From the NCBI GenBank assembly GCA_016787705.1, contig JAEUTP010000008.1, positions 496,001-560,000 on the forward strand: a stretch of DNA of 64,000 bases. The letters are read 5' to 3'. Position numbers and translations under genes: made by a program. This DNA is from Bacteroidia bacterium. GTDB taxonomy: Bacteria; Bacteroidota; Bacteroidia; B-17B0; Aurantibacillaceae. The notes beneath the pieces are model-generated. The model saw only the letters and a program-made list of their open reading frames with translations. It was not told the origin of the DNA and did not search any database. Shown here piece after piece: positions 48,192-55,975 of the stretch (positions are counted from its first letter, which is position 1; the number at the start of each line of letters is the position of its first letter).

Positions 48192-48214
48192 TTACCCCGC
48201 CCCACGTATACCAA
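48187..48214 (-). promoter_or_regulatory. Promoter of the HTH regulator gene
   Basis: On the minus strand, TTG (48214-48212), 17 bases, TAAATTTG (48194-48187). Transcription would start near 48180, giving a leader of about 75 bases before the ATG at 48105. The palindrome covers the -7 element and start site. Confidence 0.55.
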
Positions 48215-48244
48215 GGCTTTACACAGGCATTTTTCATTTTTCAC

Positions 48245-48299
48245 GCCTTATTTGCCACGCAAAGCCGTAAGGCATTGGCTTTTTGTAAGCCTAATTTTG
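48245..48299 (+). promoter_or_regulatory. Overlapping hairpins and promoter element before 48320 gene
   Basis: GCCTTA/TAAGGC (48245-48250 with 48268-48273) and AAAGCC/GGCTTT plus T-run (48261-48266 with 48277-48284) share sequence and cannot form together. The second resembles an intrinsic terminator. TAATTTTG at 48292-48299 fits a -7 element for the gene at 48320. Confidence 0.3.
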
Positions 48300-48319
48300 A
48301 ATAAGAAAAACGAACAAAA

Positions 48320-48775
48320 ATGAAAACATTATTATATACATCATTTTTAATTTTAAATCTTGTTTCAAAAGCACAAGACATTGGCACTTCATTAAGTGGT
48401 GCTTCCCTTTATTCTTCATCAAGCAATAAAGAATTTGAAAGAGCCGCCAGCACGATTGCTTTTTCTACCGTGAACATTGCCATGAACGCTGGCAATATCA
48501 TCCATCTTAATAATAAAAAGAAAAAAAGCAATGCAGGTTTTGGCGTTGTAACAGGCCTGGCACAAATAGCAAATGGTGTGATCTTTAATGAAAAAGAAGA
48601 AGATCTGAAAGCCATAGATGTATCTGTTGGTACAGCTACAGTAATTTTTAGCAGCATACGTTTATTAAAAAAACAAAAACAAGCTAAAGAAGAAAAATTA
48701 TCGCTTGCCCCTGCTTTTTTAAGTGCTCCTTTTTATGGAAAAATTACAGCATTGGCTTTACGTTTAAAATTTTAA
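48320..48775 (+). CDS. Secreted protein of unknown function
   Basis: 151 residues with signal peptide MKTLLYTSFLILNLVSKAQ. The mature part has Ser-rich segments (SGASLYSSSSN), an Ala-rich region, a GFGVVTGLAQIANGVIF hydrophobic stretch near 75-91, and a second near 104-113. No family is recognised. The two hydrophobic stretches could be membrane-associated helices. It is the first gene of a plus-strand group that continues to 52341. Confidence 0.65.
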   Translation: MKTLLYTSFLILNLVSKAQDIGTSLSGASLYSSSSNKEFERAASTIAFSTVNIAMNAGNIIHLNNKKKKSNAGFGVVTGLAQIANGVIFNEKEEDLKAIDVSVGTATVIFSSIRLLKKQKQAKEEKLSLAPAFLSAPFYGKITALALRLKF

Positions 48776-48785
48776 AAATAAAACT

Positions 48786-49160
48786 ATGGAACAGAAAGAT
48801 TTTTTACAACGTTTTGGATTATTAGCGGATATCCAGAAGACCATTTTTAGAATTCCTTTTTTAACAGAGGCAGTTCATTCTTTTATATTGCATCCTTATG
48901 AAGATTATATCATCAGCAAAAAACTAAAGATATGTTTTGAGCTAAAAGACAACTTATCCTTTTTAGAGTTGAATGTGGTGCATTGTGAGCTCACAAAACA
49001 GATCTTACACGAACTTAAGATCATTAACTATGGCATTCAGGAAAGCATGCGTGTATTAATTCTTGGGGAAGAGCCTAAAATAGAGTTCTACTCAATGGGC
49101 CACGGGCCTTTCAAAGACCCCGACGTAAGAATCAGGAACACCTATATTTCCAAAATTTAA
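48786..49160 (+). CDS. Conserved-looking cytoplasmic protein, unknown
   Basis: 124 residues, no signal or membrane segment. The sequence is balanced and looks folded (FGLLADIQKTIFRIPFLTEA, then LELNVVHCELTKQILHEL, and a GHGPFKDPDVRIRNTYI tail). I do not recognise a family. It lies 10 bases after the preceding gene, so it is probably co-transcribed with it. Confidence 0.6.
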   Translation: MEQKDFLQRFGLLADIQKTIFRIPFLTEAVHSFILHPYEDYIISKKLKICFELKDNLSFLELNVVHCELTKQILHELKIINYGIQESMRVLILGEEPKIEFYSMGHGPFKDPDVRIRNTYISKI

Positions 49161-49210
49161 ATTGTTAGATTTTTGTTTGTTTCGTATCTTTAATGTCATT
49201 TTTAAGAGCT

Positions 49211-50653
49211 ATGCAACAGATAAAAAATTATATAAACGGAGCTTTAGTTGAGCCTGTTTCAAAAACATATTTAGATAATTTTAATCCTTCAACAGGCAAA
49301 GTATATTCGCATATACCTGATAGTGATGAGAAAGATGTTGAATTAGCTTATGCGGCAGCTAAAACTGCATTTAAAGAATGGAGTATTACTTCAAAAGACA
49401 AACGCTCTGCATGTTTATTGAAAATTGCTTCTTTAATTGAAAAGAATTTAGACAAATTAGCGCTTGCTGAAAGTATTGATAATGGTAAACCTTTAAAACT
49501 GGCTAAAACGGTTGATATTCCGCGTGCGGCAGCCAACTTTCATTTTTACGGCACCGGTATTTTACATTATGCTTCACACGCGCATAGTATGGAAGAAACC
49601 GCCATTAATTACACGTTGCGTCAACCTGTTGGTGTAGCAGGTTGTATCTCGCCATGGAATTTACCGTTATATCTTTTTACATGGAAAATTGCACCTGCAT
49701 TAGCCGCTGGCTGCACTGTAGTTGCAAAACCATCAGAGATAACACCAATGACAGCGTTTTTACTTTCAGAAATATGTATTGAAGCGGGTTTGCCGGCCGG
49801 CGTATTAAACATTGTACATGGCCTTGGCGCTAAAGTAGGAAATGCCATTGTAAGCCATAAAGATATTCCCTTGATCTCCTTTACAGGCGGAACTGCAACG
49901 GGTAAAAGCATTGCAAGTATTGCCGCGCCAATGTTTAAAAAATTGTCTTTAGAATTAGGAGGTAAAAATCCTAACATTATTTTTGCCGATTGCGATTACG
50001 ATAAAATGTTGGCAACAACTTTAAATTCTTCTTTCGCTAACCAGGGACAAATTTGTTTATGCGGTTCGCGCATTTTTGTTGAACGTAAAATTTACGATAA
50101 ATTCAAAAACGATTTTGTGGCAAAAACAAAAGAACTCAGCGTTGGCAATCCATTAGATGAAAAAACAAAAGTGGGCGCCATTGTTTCTAAACCACACCAG
50201 GAAAAAATACTAAGTTATATTGAGCTGGCTCAAAAAGAAGGTGGGAAAATTTTATGCGGCGGTAAAAAAATAAATTTAAATGGCGAGCTGAGCGAAGGCT
50301 ATTATATTGAACCAACCATTATTGAAGGCTTAAGTTACGATTGCAGAACCAACCAGGAAGAGATCTTTGGTCCGGTTGTTACCATTACCCCATTTGATAC
50401 TGAAGAAGAAGCGTTAATGATGGCCAACTCAACCATGTATGGTTTGGCAAGTATTTTATGGACACAAAATTTAACCCGCGCACATAAGATCGCTAATAAT
50501 TTACATGCAGGCATTGTATGGATAAATTGCTGGCTGTTGCGCGACCTGCGCACACCTTTTGGCGGTGTTAAGGCCAGCGGTGTTGGCAGAGAAGGTGGTT
50601 TTGAGGCTTTAGACTTTTTTACAGAACCTAAAAACGTTTGCATAAAACTATAA
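49211..50653 (+). CDS. NAD(P)-dependent aldehyde dehydrogenase
   Basis: 480 residues from the ATG at 49211 (MQQIKNYINGALVEP). An alternative ATG at 49193 adds six residues that do not fit the family start. The active-site asparagine is in GCISPWNLPLYLFTWK near 145, the glutamate in ELGGKNPNIIFADC near 252 and the nucleophile cysteine in FANQGQICLCGSRIFV near 284. QEEIFGPVVTITPF near 385 and PFGGVKASGVGREGG near 452 are conserved. The family is close to 2-hydroxymuconate-semialdehyde or betaine-aldehyde dehydrogenases. The substrate is not determined. Confidence 0.92.
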   Translation: MQQIKNYINGALVEPVSKTYLDNFNPSTGKVYSHIPDSDEKDVELAYAAAKTAFKEWSITSKDKRSACLLKIASLIEKNLDKLALAESIDNGKPLKLAKTVDIPRAAANFHFYGTGILHYASHAHSMEETAINYTLRQPVGVAGCISPWNLPLYLFTWKIAPALAAGCTVVAKPSEITPMTAFLLSEICIEAGLPAGVLNIVHGLGAKVGNAIVSHKDIPLISFTGGTATGKSIASIAAPMFKKLSLELGGKNPNIIFADCDYDKMLATTLNSSFANQGQICLCGSRIFVERKIYDKFKNDFVAKTKELSVGNPLDEKTKVGAIVSKPHQEKILSYIELAQKEGGKILCGGKKINLNGELSEGYYIEPTIIEGLSYDCRTNQEEIFGPVVTITPFDTEEEALMMANSTMYGLASILWTQNLTRAHKIANNLHAGIVWINCWLLRDLRTPFGGVKASGVGREGGFEALDFFTEPKNVCIKL

Positions 50654-50668
50654 AAGCAATATTAAATT

Positions 50669-51586
50669 TTGGCAAATTATTATGAGATCTTAGGTTTACA
50701 TTCAGGAGCCAGTTTTTCTGAAATAAGAACTGCTTTTCGCCGTTTGGCAAAAATTTATCATCCCGATAAAAACCCGGCGGGTAAAGAACAGTTTACCATC
50801 ATTTTAAAAGCTTACGAAACGTTATCTGATCCAAAACTTAAATCTTCTTACGATTATAAACTAAACTATAACTGGGCTATTACCCAAAACACATCAAGCA
50901 ATTCAAAAAACAGCGGTACTAAAACCTGGAGCTTTGATGAAAAAGAACTGAAACGCAGAAAATATTACGAAGAGCATATAAAAAAATATGCTAAAACCAA
51001 AGAGACCTATAAACAGGAAACCGAAGGAAAAAAAACATATAACGAGTTTAAATATATCTTGTTTGCAACACCGGTTGCCGTAGCTCTTTTTTTATTGATC
51101 CTTCACCTTGCGGCAGCGCCAACACCTATACCCCCGGTAAAGATTCAGTTAAAAACAACAGAGCCGGAAGTAACCGCTTTAAAAATGGGTGATACTCCAT
51201 ACAGTACCTATTTTGGAAGGAATAAATACGATACAACGTCAAAGCTCAGTTTAACAGTAAAAAACAATACCGGTCTTGAATTGATCGTTTGCCTTTTCAC
51301 AAAAAAAAGATTTATACGCAGTTGTTATGTTGCCAAAGGTTATTATGCCGAAATACTCGAACTTCCAAAAGACCCTATTACCATACGCTACTGCACCGGT
51401 AATTGTTACAGCTACGACTATAAATTAAAAGAAAAAGATGTATATGGCGCTTTTAAAGACAATCCAAAGTTTTACCAAAGTCAAAAAGCAACCTCGCTTA
51501 ATTCATTTAATGAATTAACTTTGCTTAATGGAAACAATGATGGATTTAAAGAAATAAATGAAAGAAGATTTTTTAACCGGGATTAG
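50669..51586 (+). CDS. Membrane-anchored J-domain protein, TTG start
   Basis: 305 residues. The start is TTG: the J-domain begins immediately (ANYYEILGLHSGASFSEIRT) and there is no nearby ATG, so the call is firm. The HPD motif is in IYHPDKNPAG near residue 31, followed by LKAYETLSDPKLKSSYDYKL. A Lys-rich helix leads to one membrane segment (about 131-152). The remaining 150 residues are probably extracytoplasmic and have no known domain. It may recruit Hsp70 to the membrane. Confidence 0.82.
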   Translation: MANYYEILGLHSGASFSEIRTAFRRLAKIYHPDKNPAGKEQFTIILKAYETLSDPKLKSSYDYKLNYNWAITQNTSSNSKNSGTKTWSFDEKELKRRKYYEEHIKKYAKTKETYKQETEGKKTYNEFKYILFATPVAVALFLLILHLAAAPTPIPPVKIQLKTTEPEVTALKMGDTPYSTYFGRNKYDTTSKLSLTVKNNTGLELIVCLFTKKRFIRSCYVAKGYYAEILELPKDPITIRYCTGNCYSYDYKLKEKDVYGAFKDNPKFYQSQKATSLNSFNELTLLNGNNDGFKEINERRFFNRD

Positions 51587-51591
51587 ATCAT

Positions 51592-51996
51592 ATGCTTAAA
51601 AAAATAGAACACATAGGTATTGCTGTTAAAAACTTAAACAACAGCAACGAGTTGTTTAAAAAATTGTTCGGCAAAGAACATTATAAGGTGGAAGCTGTTG
51701 CATCGGAAGGCGTAAGCACCTCATTTTTTATGTTGGGCGAAACTAAAATAGAGTTACTCGAAGCTACCAACGACAACAGCGCCATTGCAAAGTTTATTGA
51801 AAAAAAAGGCGAAGGCATTCATCACATTGCTTACGAGGTTGATAATTTAGATGAAGAAATGGTACGCTTAAAACAAGAAGGTTTTGAATTGATTAATTTA
51901 AAACCGAAAGATGGTGCTGATAATAAACGTATTTGTTTTTTGCATCCAAAAACCACAAATGGTGTTTTGGTGGAATTGTGTGAAGAGAAAAAATAA
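51592..51996 (+). CDS. mce: Methylmalonyl-CoA epimerase
   Basis: 134 residues, the usual length. It interconverts (2R)- and (2S)-methylmalonyl-CoA in the propionate/succinate pathway. Glyoxalase-fold metal ligands appear as IEHIGIAVKNL at the N-terminus (His), IELLEATNDNSAIAKFIEKK near 62, GIHHIAYEVDNL near 81 (His) and GVLVELCEEK at the end (Glu). It starts 5 bases after the J-domain gene. Confidence 0.93.
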   Translation: MLKKIEHIGIAVKNLNNSNELFKKLFGKEHYKVEAVASEGVSTSFFMLGETKIELLEATNDNSAIAKFIEKKGEGIHHIAYEVDNLDEEMVRLKQEGFELINLKPKDGADNKRICFLHPKTTNGVLVELCEEKK

Positions 51997-52011
51997 ATTT
52001 AATTTTGTTTT

Positions 52012-52341
52012 ATGATAGATATTAAAATAAACGTACAAAACCCTGACAATACAATTACAACTATTGAAGCGCCAACCGATATGGGTTTAAGCTTAATGGA
52101 ACTTTTAAAAGGCAACGAATATGATATTCTTGCTACTTGTGGCGGTATGGCCTTATGTGCTACCTGCCATGTAGAAGTGATTAAAGGTTTTGAGAATTTA
52201 CATGATATTTCGGATGATGAATACGCTATGTTGGATACACTTCCGAATATTACACCAACATCCCGCCTATCCTGCCAGTTAAAATTAGCACCTGAAATGG
52301 ATAACATCACCGTAAAAATTATGGGTGACGGTGTGGTATAG
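52012..52341 (+). CDS. 2Fe-2S ferredoxin (adrenodoxin type)
   Basis: 109 residues. The four cluster cysteines are in ATCGGMALCATCHVEV (near 43-52, spacing CxxxxxCxxC) and RLSCQLKLA near 90. The fold and length match vertebrate-type/Isc ferredoxins that feed electrons to iron-sulfur assembly or P450-type partners. It ends one base before the stop of the convergent gene. It is probably the last gene of the plus-strand group. Confidence 0.92.
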   Translation: MIDIKINVQNPDNTITTIEAPTDMGLSLMELLKGNEYDILATCGGMALCATCHVEVIKGFENLHDISDDEYAMLDTLPNITPTSRLSCQLKLAPEMDNITVKIMGDGVV

Positions 52342-53070
52342 CTACCCAAAATCCCTATAATGATTCCAGGTAATGGAGCTTAAATTTTTTCCAAAGGCAA
52401 AAGTAATATAGGCTGTTACACCGCAATGAAAAATGAGCAAATGCATAAAAGCTGCTGCCCTGTAACCGCACCAGTAGGTGGCTGTAGCATCTAAAGTAAT
52501 TAAGGGAGTTGGTAAAGCCAATGTAACAATCAATGTATAAATAAACACTGTTGCAAATAAATGGTCAAAATTCTTCAGCGGCCACGATGTTATTTTTCTA
52601 TACCATTTAAAATCATTGCCCCATTTATGTATAACATAATAATTACCAAGATTAGTTGGCGCCAATAAAATAGCAGGCTGTTTTAAACCGTCCTTTTTAA
52701 ATGCCTCCAGGGGTGCCAGGATCTTAAACCCCTTAAGATCTTTATGGTGTTTTAAATTAATGTGTTTTATTTTTAAGATTGCTTCATATGGTATCTCGTC
52801 TTTAAAATACTGGCTGTCTATAAATTTTAAACGGTACTGTAAAGCAATTTTTTTGATCTCAGAAATTTTAAAGATCATACCACTGTCTACATCTTCTTCG
52901 TCAACAAGTTCAAAAGAAGTATTATACTGTTTTAAATTATTAAGGATCTTATTTTCTGAAAAAAGATCTTTACTAAGAATACGATTGGCTTCGATTATGA
53001 GGTCATCTTCCTTGCTTCGTGTTTTACTTTTAAGCCTGGCTAATTCTCCTGTTATGTCTACCCGTTTCAT
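52342..53070 (-). CDS. Membrane protein of unknown function
   Basis: 242 residues. The first 160 residues are soluble with alternating helix and strand, and the C-terminal part has two membrane segments (about 170-190 and 208-232). No signal peptide at the N-terminus, so the soluble part is probably cytoplasmic. No family is recognised. It lies 3 bases after the OMP-like gene on the same strand. Confidence 0.65.
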   Translation of the reverse strand: MKRVDITGELARLKSKTRSKEDDLIIEANRILSKDLFSENKILNNLKQYNTSFELVDEEDVDSGMIFKISEIKKIALQYRLKFIDSQYFKDEIPYEAILKIKHINLKHHKDLKGFKILAPLEAFKKDGLKQPAILLAPTNLGNYYVIHKWGNDFKWYRKITSWPLKNFDHLFATVFIYTLIVTLALPTPLITLDATATYWCGYRAAAFMHLLIFHCGVTAYITFAFGKNLSSITWNHYRDFG

Positions 53071-53073
53071 TTT

Positions 53074-53787
53074 TTAATAAGGAATTATCGCGATTCCAAA
53101 TGAGTAAAGGTTCATGCCGTTAACGCCCCTGTCTTTTTGAAAGACCTCACTAACATAATAACAAGCGGTAAGACAAATTTGTTCAAACCCTATCCTGAAA
53201 TTTACCCCGTAACGAATATGATTTATATTTTTAGTGTTGTAAACCCTTAACTTACCGTCGTCATCTACCATCTTCCTGAAATCATTAATTACATAACCAC
53301 CTTTAACGCCAAATTCCATCTTAAATTTTCGGTCTGTTTTACTTCTGAATCTTATTTCCAAGGGAATTTCCAATATTTTTTCGTTATAGCTATTGGTTTT
53401 ATAGGGCGTTGCTTTAGGTTGCAATAATGTTGTTACCTTTTTATTATTATTGGTACTATCCAGCTTATAAATAAAATCGGCATTGCTGTGTACATTATGG
53501 CTAAAAATACCAATACCGTAACCAAAGCTAAAACACGAATTGCCTATTGGCTTATCAAACATAAACGCAAAATTTAAACCCAGGCTTCTCCAATGCGTTT
53601 TAATATCTGCCGGAGCGCCTAACCATACCGTACGGTTTATTTCAATGATCAAACGATCGCCGGGTTCACCTTTGTATTTTTTTATATTAAATTCATCATC
53701 GGGGTTGGTTTTACTTTTATCAGTAGTTTGAGAAAAAGCAAGTACCGAACACAATGCAAATGAAATTATATAAAGGGCCTTTTTCAT
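53074..53787 (-). CDS. Outer-membrane beta-barrel protein, PorT-like
   Basis: 237 residues with signal peptide MKKALYIISFALCSVLAFSQ. Alternating hydrophobic strands follow, with aromatic residues at strand ends (LGLNFAFMFDKPIG, FSFGYGIGIFSHN, MEFGVKGGYVINDF, IRYGVNFRIGF), and the C-terminal LYSFGIAIIPY strand ends at the last residue, as is usual for barrels. It resembles the PorT/OMP beta-barrel families of Bacteroidota, with low confidence for a specific one. Confidence 0.72.
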   Translation of the reverse strand: MKKALYIISFALCSVLAFSQTTDKSKTNPDDEFNIKKYKGEPGDRLIIEINRTVWLGAPADIKTHWRSLGLNFAFMFDKPIGNSCFSFGYGIGIFSHNVHSNADFIYKLDSTNNNKKVTTLLQPKATPYKTNSYNEKILEIPLEIRFRSKTDRKFKMEFGVKGGYVINDFRKMVDDDGKLRVYNTKNINHIRYGVNFRIGFEQICLTACYYVSEVFQKDRGVNGMNLYSFGIAIIPY

Positions 53788-53809
53788 TTCAGTAAAAATT
53801 AATGGTTCC

Positions 53810-53840
53810 CAAATTTAGTGATAATCGCTTAACTAAGCAA
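53810..53840 (-). promoter_or_regulatory. Promoter of the beta-barrel gene
   Basis: On the minus strand, TTG (53840-53838), 20 bases, TAAATTTG (53817-53810), close to the Bacteroidota consensus and 22 bases before the ATG at 53787. The -33 part lies within the end of the radical SAM gene. Confidence 0.55.
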
Positions 53841-55193
53841 CATAAGGGATTGCGCCAGGATAGACTTGGCCTTATACTTAAATTTATTGCTAAAACTGGC
53901 CGCTTTACTATAATTTACCTCATTATACACCCAACGTATAGCGTATTGATAAAATTTTTTGGAATGAGTACGGGTAAAATCATTTTCCCTGTCGCTTATT
54001 TTATTCCATGAAGCAGGAGTTACAATTGTATCGTTTACTTCGGTATGTAATGGTGTGCCTTTGATAGGGTAAGCTAAGGTAACTGTATAATAACTGGGGT
54101 CGGAGATCTTTAAATGGTTGATGGTCTCTTTTATATCTTCCTTATTTTCACCCGGGTAACCCAGCATAATAAACGTACCGGCCTCAATACCATATTCTTT
54201 CGTTTTAATGATCATTTCCCGCACTTCTTTCACGTTCACCCTTCTGTCCATAGCATCAATTACTTTTTGCGAACCACTTTCAGCTCCTATCCAAACTCTA
54301 AAGCAACCTGTTTCTTTTAAAATTTTTATGATCTCTTCATTTAACCGGTCGGCACGGGTAATTATTTCGTAAGGAATAAAAACGTTGCGCTTCAAGATCT
54401 CCTCCTTAAATTCGTTCATCCATTTATGGCTTATTGTAAATACATCATCCACAAACCAAACACGATCTGGATCATAATTTTGCTTTAAATATTCCAGTTC
54501 ATCTACAACCAGTTTTGGACTTCGCCGACGGTATGTGCCACCATAAACCGCTCTGCTGCACCATTTGCAAGTATATGGACAACCACGCATGGTGCTAATT
54601 GAATACATGCTATAGCCATGGTGTTTTTTCCAGGCGTTACCATACAAAGCAAGGTTTATTTTTTTACGGGCCGGCATTGGCAAAGTGTTAATGTCTTTTA
54701 CCAATGATCTTTCAGGAGTAAAAAAAACGGTAGTATCTTTTAAATAAGCGGTTCCATTAATTTCGGTTGGAAGTGTTTTATGCTGCTTATGATATTCTGC
54801 TATCTCAAAAAAAGTGGGTTCACCTTCGCCAACTACAAGCATATCGGCGCCGTTCAATAAATAATTTTCGGCATTATATCTTATTTCCGGTCCGCCTAAA
54901 ATTACTTTACAGTTTTTAAGTTCAGGATGATTGTGAACGAACTCGGTTATTCTTAAAACCGATACCTTGGTCATTAAATTGGTATAAATGCCAATTAATG
55001 CCGGTTTGTTTTTTAGAAGGTAAATTTTAAGATCATCAAATGAAGAAAATGTTGAATCGTATACTTCATGTTCAATATTCTTATTTTCCAGGTAGGCCGA
55101 AATATAAAGTAAACCTAATGGAACATAGGGCTTCATGATCTCCAGCTCTTTAGGATCATCCTTCAAAAAATATCCGTGTGTTAAAAGAATCAA
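53829..55193 (-). CDS. B12-binding-type radical SAM protein (first of three)
   Basis: 454 residues. The start is a TTG at 55193 overlapping the previous stop as TTGA. A longer frame to 55244 exists, but the TTG start gives ILLTHGYFLKDDPKELEIMK, which aligns with the start of the related protein at 57395 (KILFTHSYFLHFDTKQLKTQ). The N-terminal cobalamin-binding-type Rossmann domain (1-170) lacks DxHxxG. The iron-sulfur motif is CPYTCKWC near 204, followed by WFVDDVF and the IGAESGS segment. Probably a methyltransferase or other C-C bond enzyme. The substrate is unknown. It is the last gene of the minus-strand operon. Confidence 0.85.
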   Translation of the reverse strand: MILLTHGYFLKDDPKELEIMKPYVPLGLLYISAYLENKNIEHEVYDSTFSSFDDLKIYLLKNKPALIGIYTNLMTKVSVLRITEFVHNHPELKNCKVILGGPEIRYNAENYLLNGADMLVVGEGEPTFFEIAEYHKQHKTLPTEINGTAYLKDTTVFFTPERSLVKDINTLPMPARKKINLALYGNAWKKHHGYSMYSISTMRGCPYTCKWCSRAVYGGTYRRRSPKLVVDELEYLKQNYDPDRVWFVDDVFTISHKWMNEFKEEILKRNVFIPYEIITRADRLNEEIIKILKETGCFRVWIGAESGSQKVIDAMDRRVNVKEVREMIIKTKEYGIEAGTFIMLGYPGENKEDIKETINHLKISDPSYYTVTLAYPIKGTPLHTEVNDTIVTPASWNKISDRENDFTRTHSKKFYQYAIRWVYNEVNYSKAASFSNKFKYKAKSILAQSLMLLS

Positions 55194-55975
55194 TTGTCTT
55201 TTTTTAAATGAATTAAATAATGATCGGCATAATCTGCCGCCCATTTAAATTTACAAAATACTTTATCAAGAAAGCTAACTACTTTCAACAACACTTTTTT
55301 ATTTGCAAAAAACGAATTTAAATAGGAAGGCGGTACAAAAAGCCCGATACCTGAAATACGTTGAGCTTTAAATGTATTAAAAAGGCGCTCCATTTCTTTT
55401 GGGGAATAATACCATGTTTTAAATTCGGATTCATTAATAGTGGTAGAAACACCTTCATTACTTTTTCTTCTGTTCGCTTTTGTTCGATCGCCTTTTATTT
55501 TAAAATAGAATCGTTCCCAGATACATTTGCGTCCCATGATCACAAAAAAAAGATCTGTTTGCTTATTTAACGCATTACACTTAATGGAAAATTCACTCAG
55601 CTCTTGAGGAGAAAGGCAATTTAAGCCGCCAAAGTTTGAAAAAATAAAGTCTACATTTTTTATCTCTTCATCCAAGTCCTGAATTGATCTTGCTTTAAAA
55701 GAAACGTTGTTGACCCCATTTTTTTTTGCTTCACACTGTTGTATCATTTTTTCAGAAACATCTGTAGCAACAACATCTTTAACCTTTTTTGCGATCTCTA
55801 TAGCATCATGGCCGGTACCACAATTTATTTCAAGAACAGATTGTTGTTTCTTTAGTATAGGTATCAAATAACTATAAACGGCTTCGCGTTGCAGCAAACC
55901 AACAGGAGAAAACGTAAAGTGTTCATCATAATGCGTCGCGTAATTATCAAAAGAGGCTGCCTGCATCGGGTTCAA
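55190..55975 (-). CDS. Class I SAM-dependent methyltransferase
   Basis: 261 residues. The SAM-binding motif I is VLEINCGTGHDAIEIAKK near 47, and the acidic ribose contact follows in VVATDVSEKMI. The motif III-like ENVDFIFSN region is present as KNVDFIFSNFGGLNCLSP near 112. The C-terminal half is specific to this protein and has basic patches. It is of the UbiE/methyltransferase-11 type. It overlaps the upstream radical SAM gene by 29 bases and couples through TTGA to the one downstream. Confidence 0.85.
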   Translation of the reverse strand: MNPMQAASFDNYATHYDEHFTFSPVGLLQREAVYSYLIPILKKQQSVLEINCGTGHDAIEIAKKVKDVVATDVSEKMIQQCEAKKNGVNNVSFKARSIQDLDEEIKNVDFIFSNFGGLNCLSPQELSEFSIKCNALNKQTDLFFVIMGRKCIWERFYFKIKGDRTKANRRKSNEGVSTTINESEFKTWYYSPKEMERLFNTFKAQRISGIGLFVPPSYLNSFFANKKVLLKVVSFLDKVFCKFKWAADYADHYLIHLKKDN

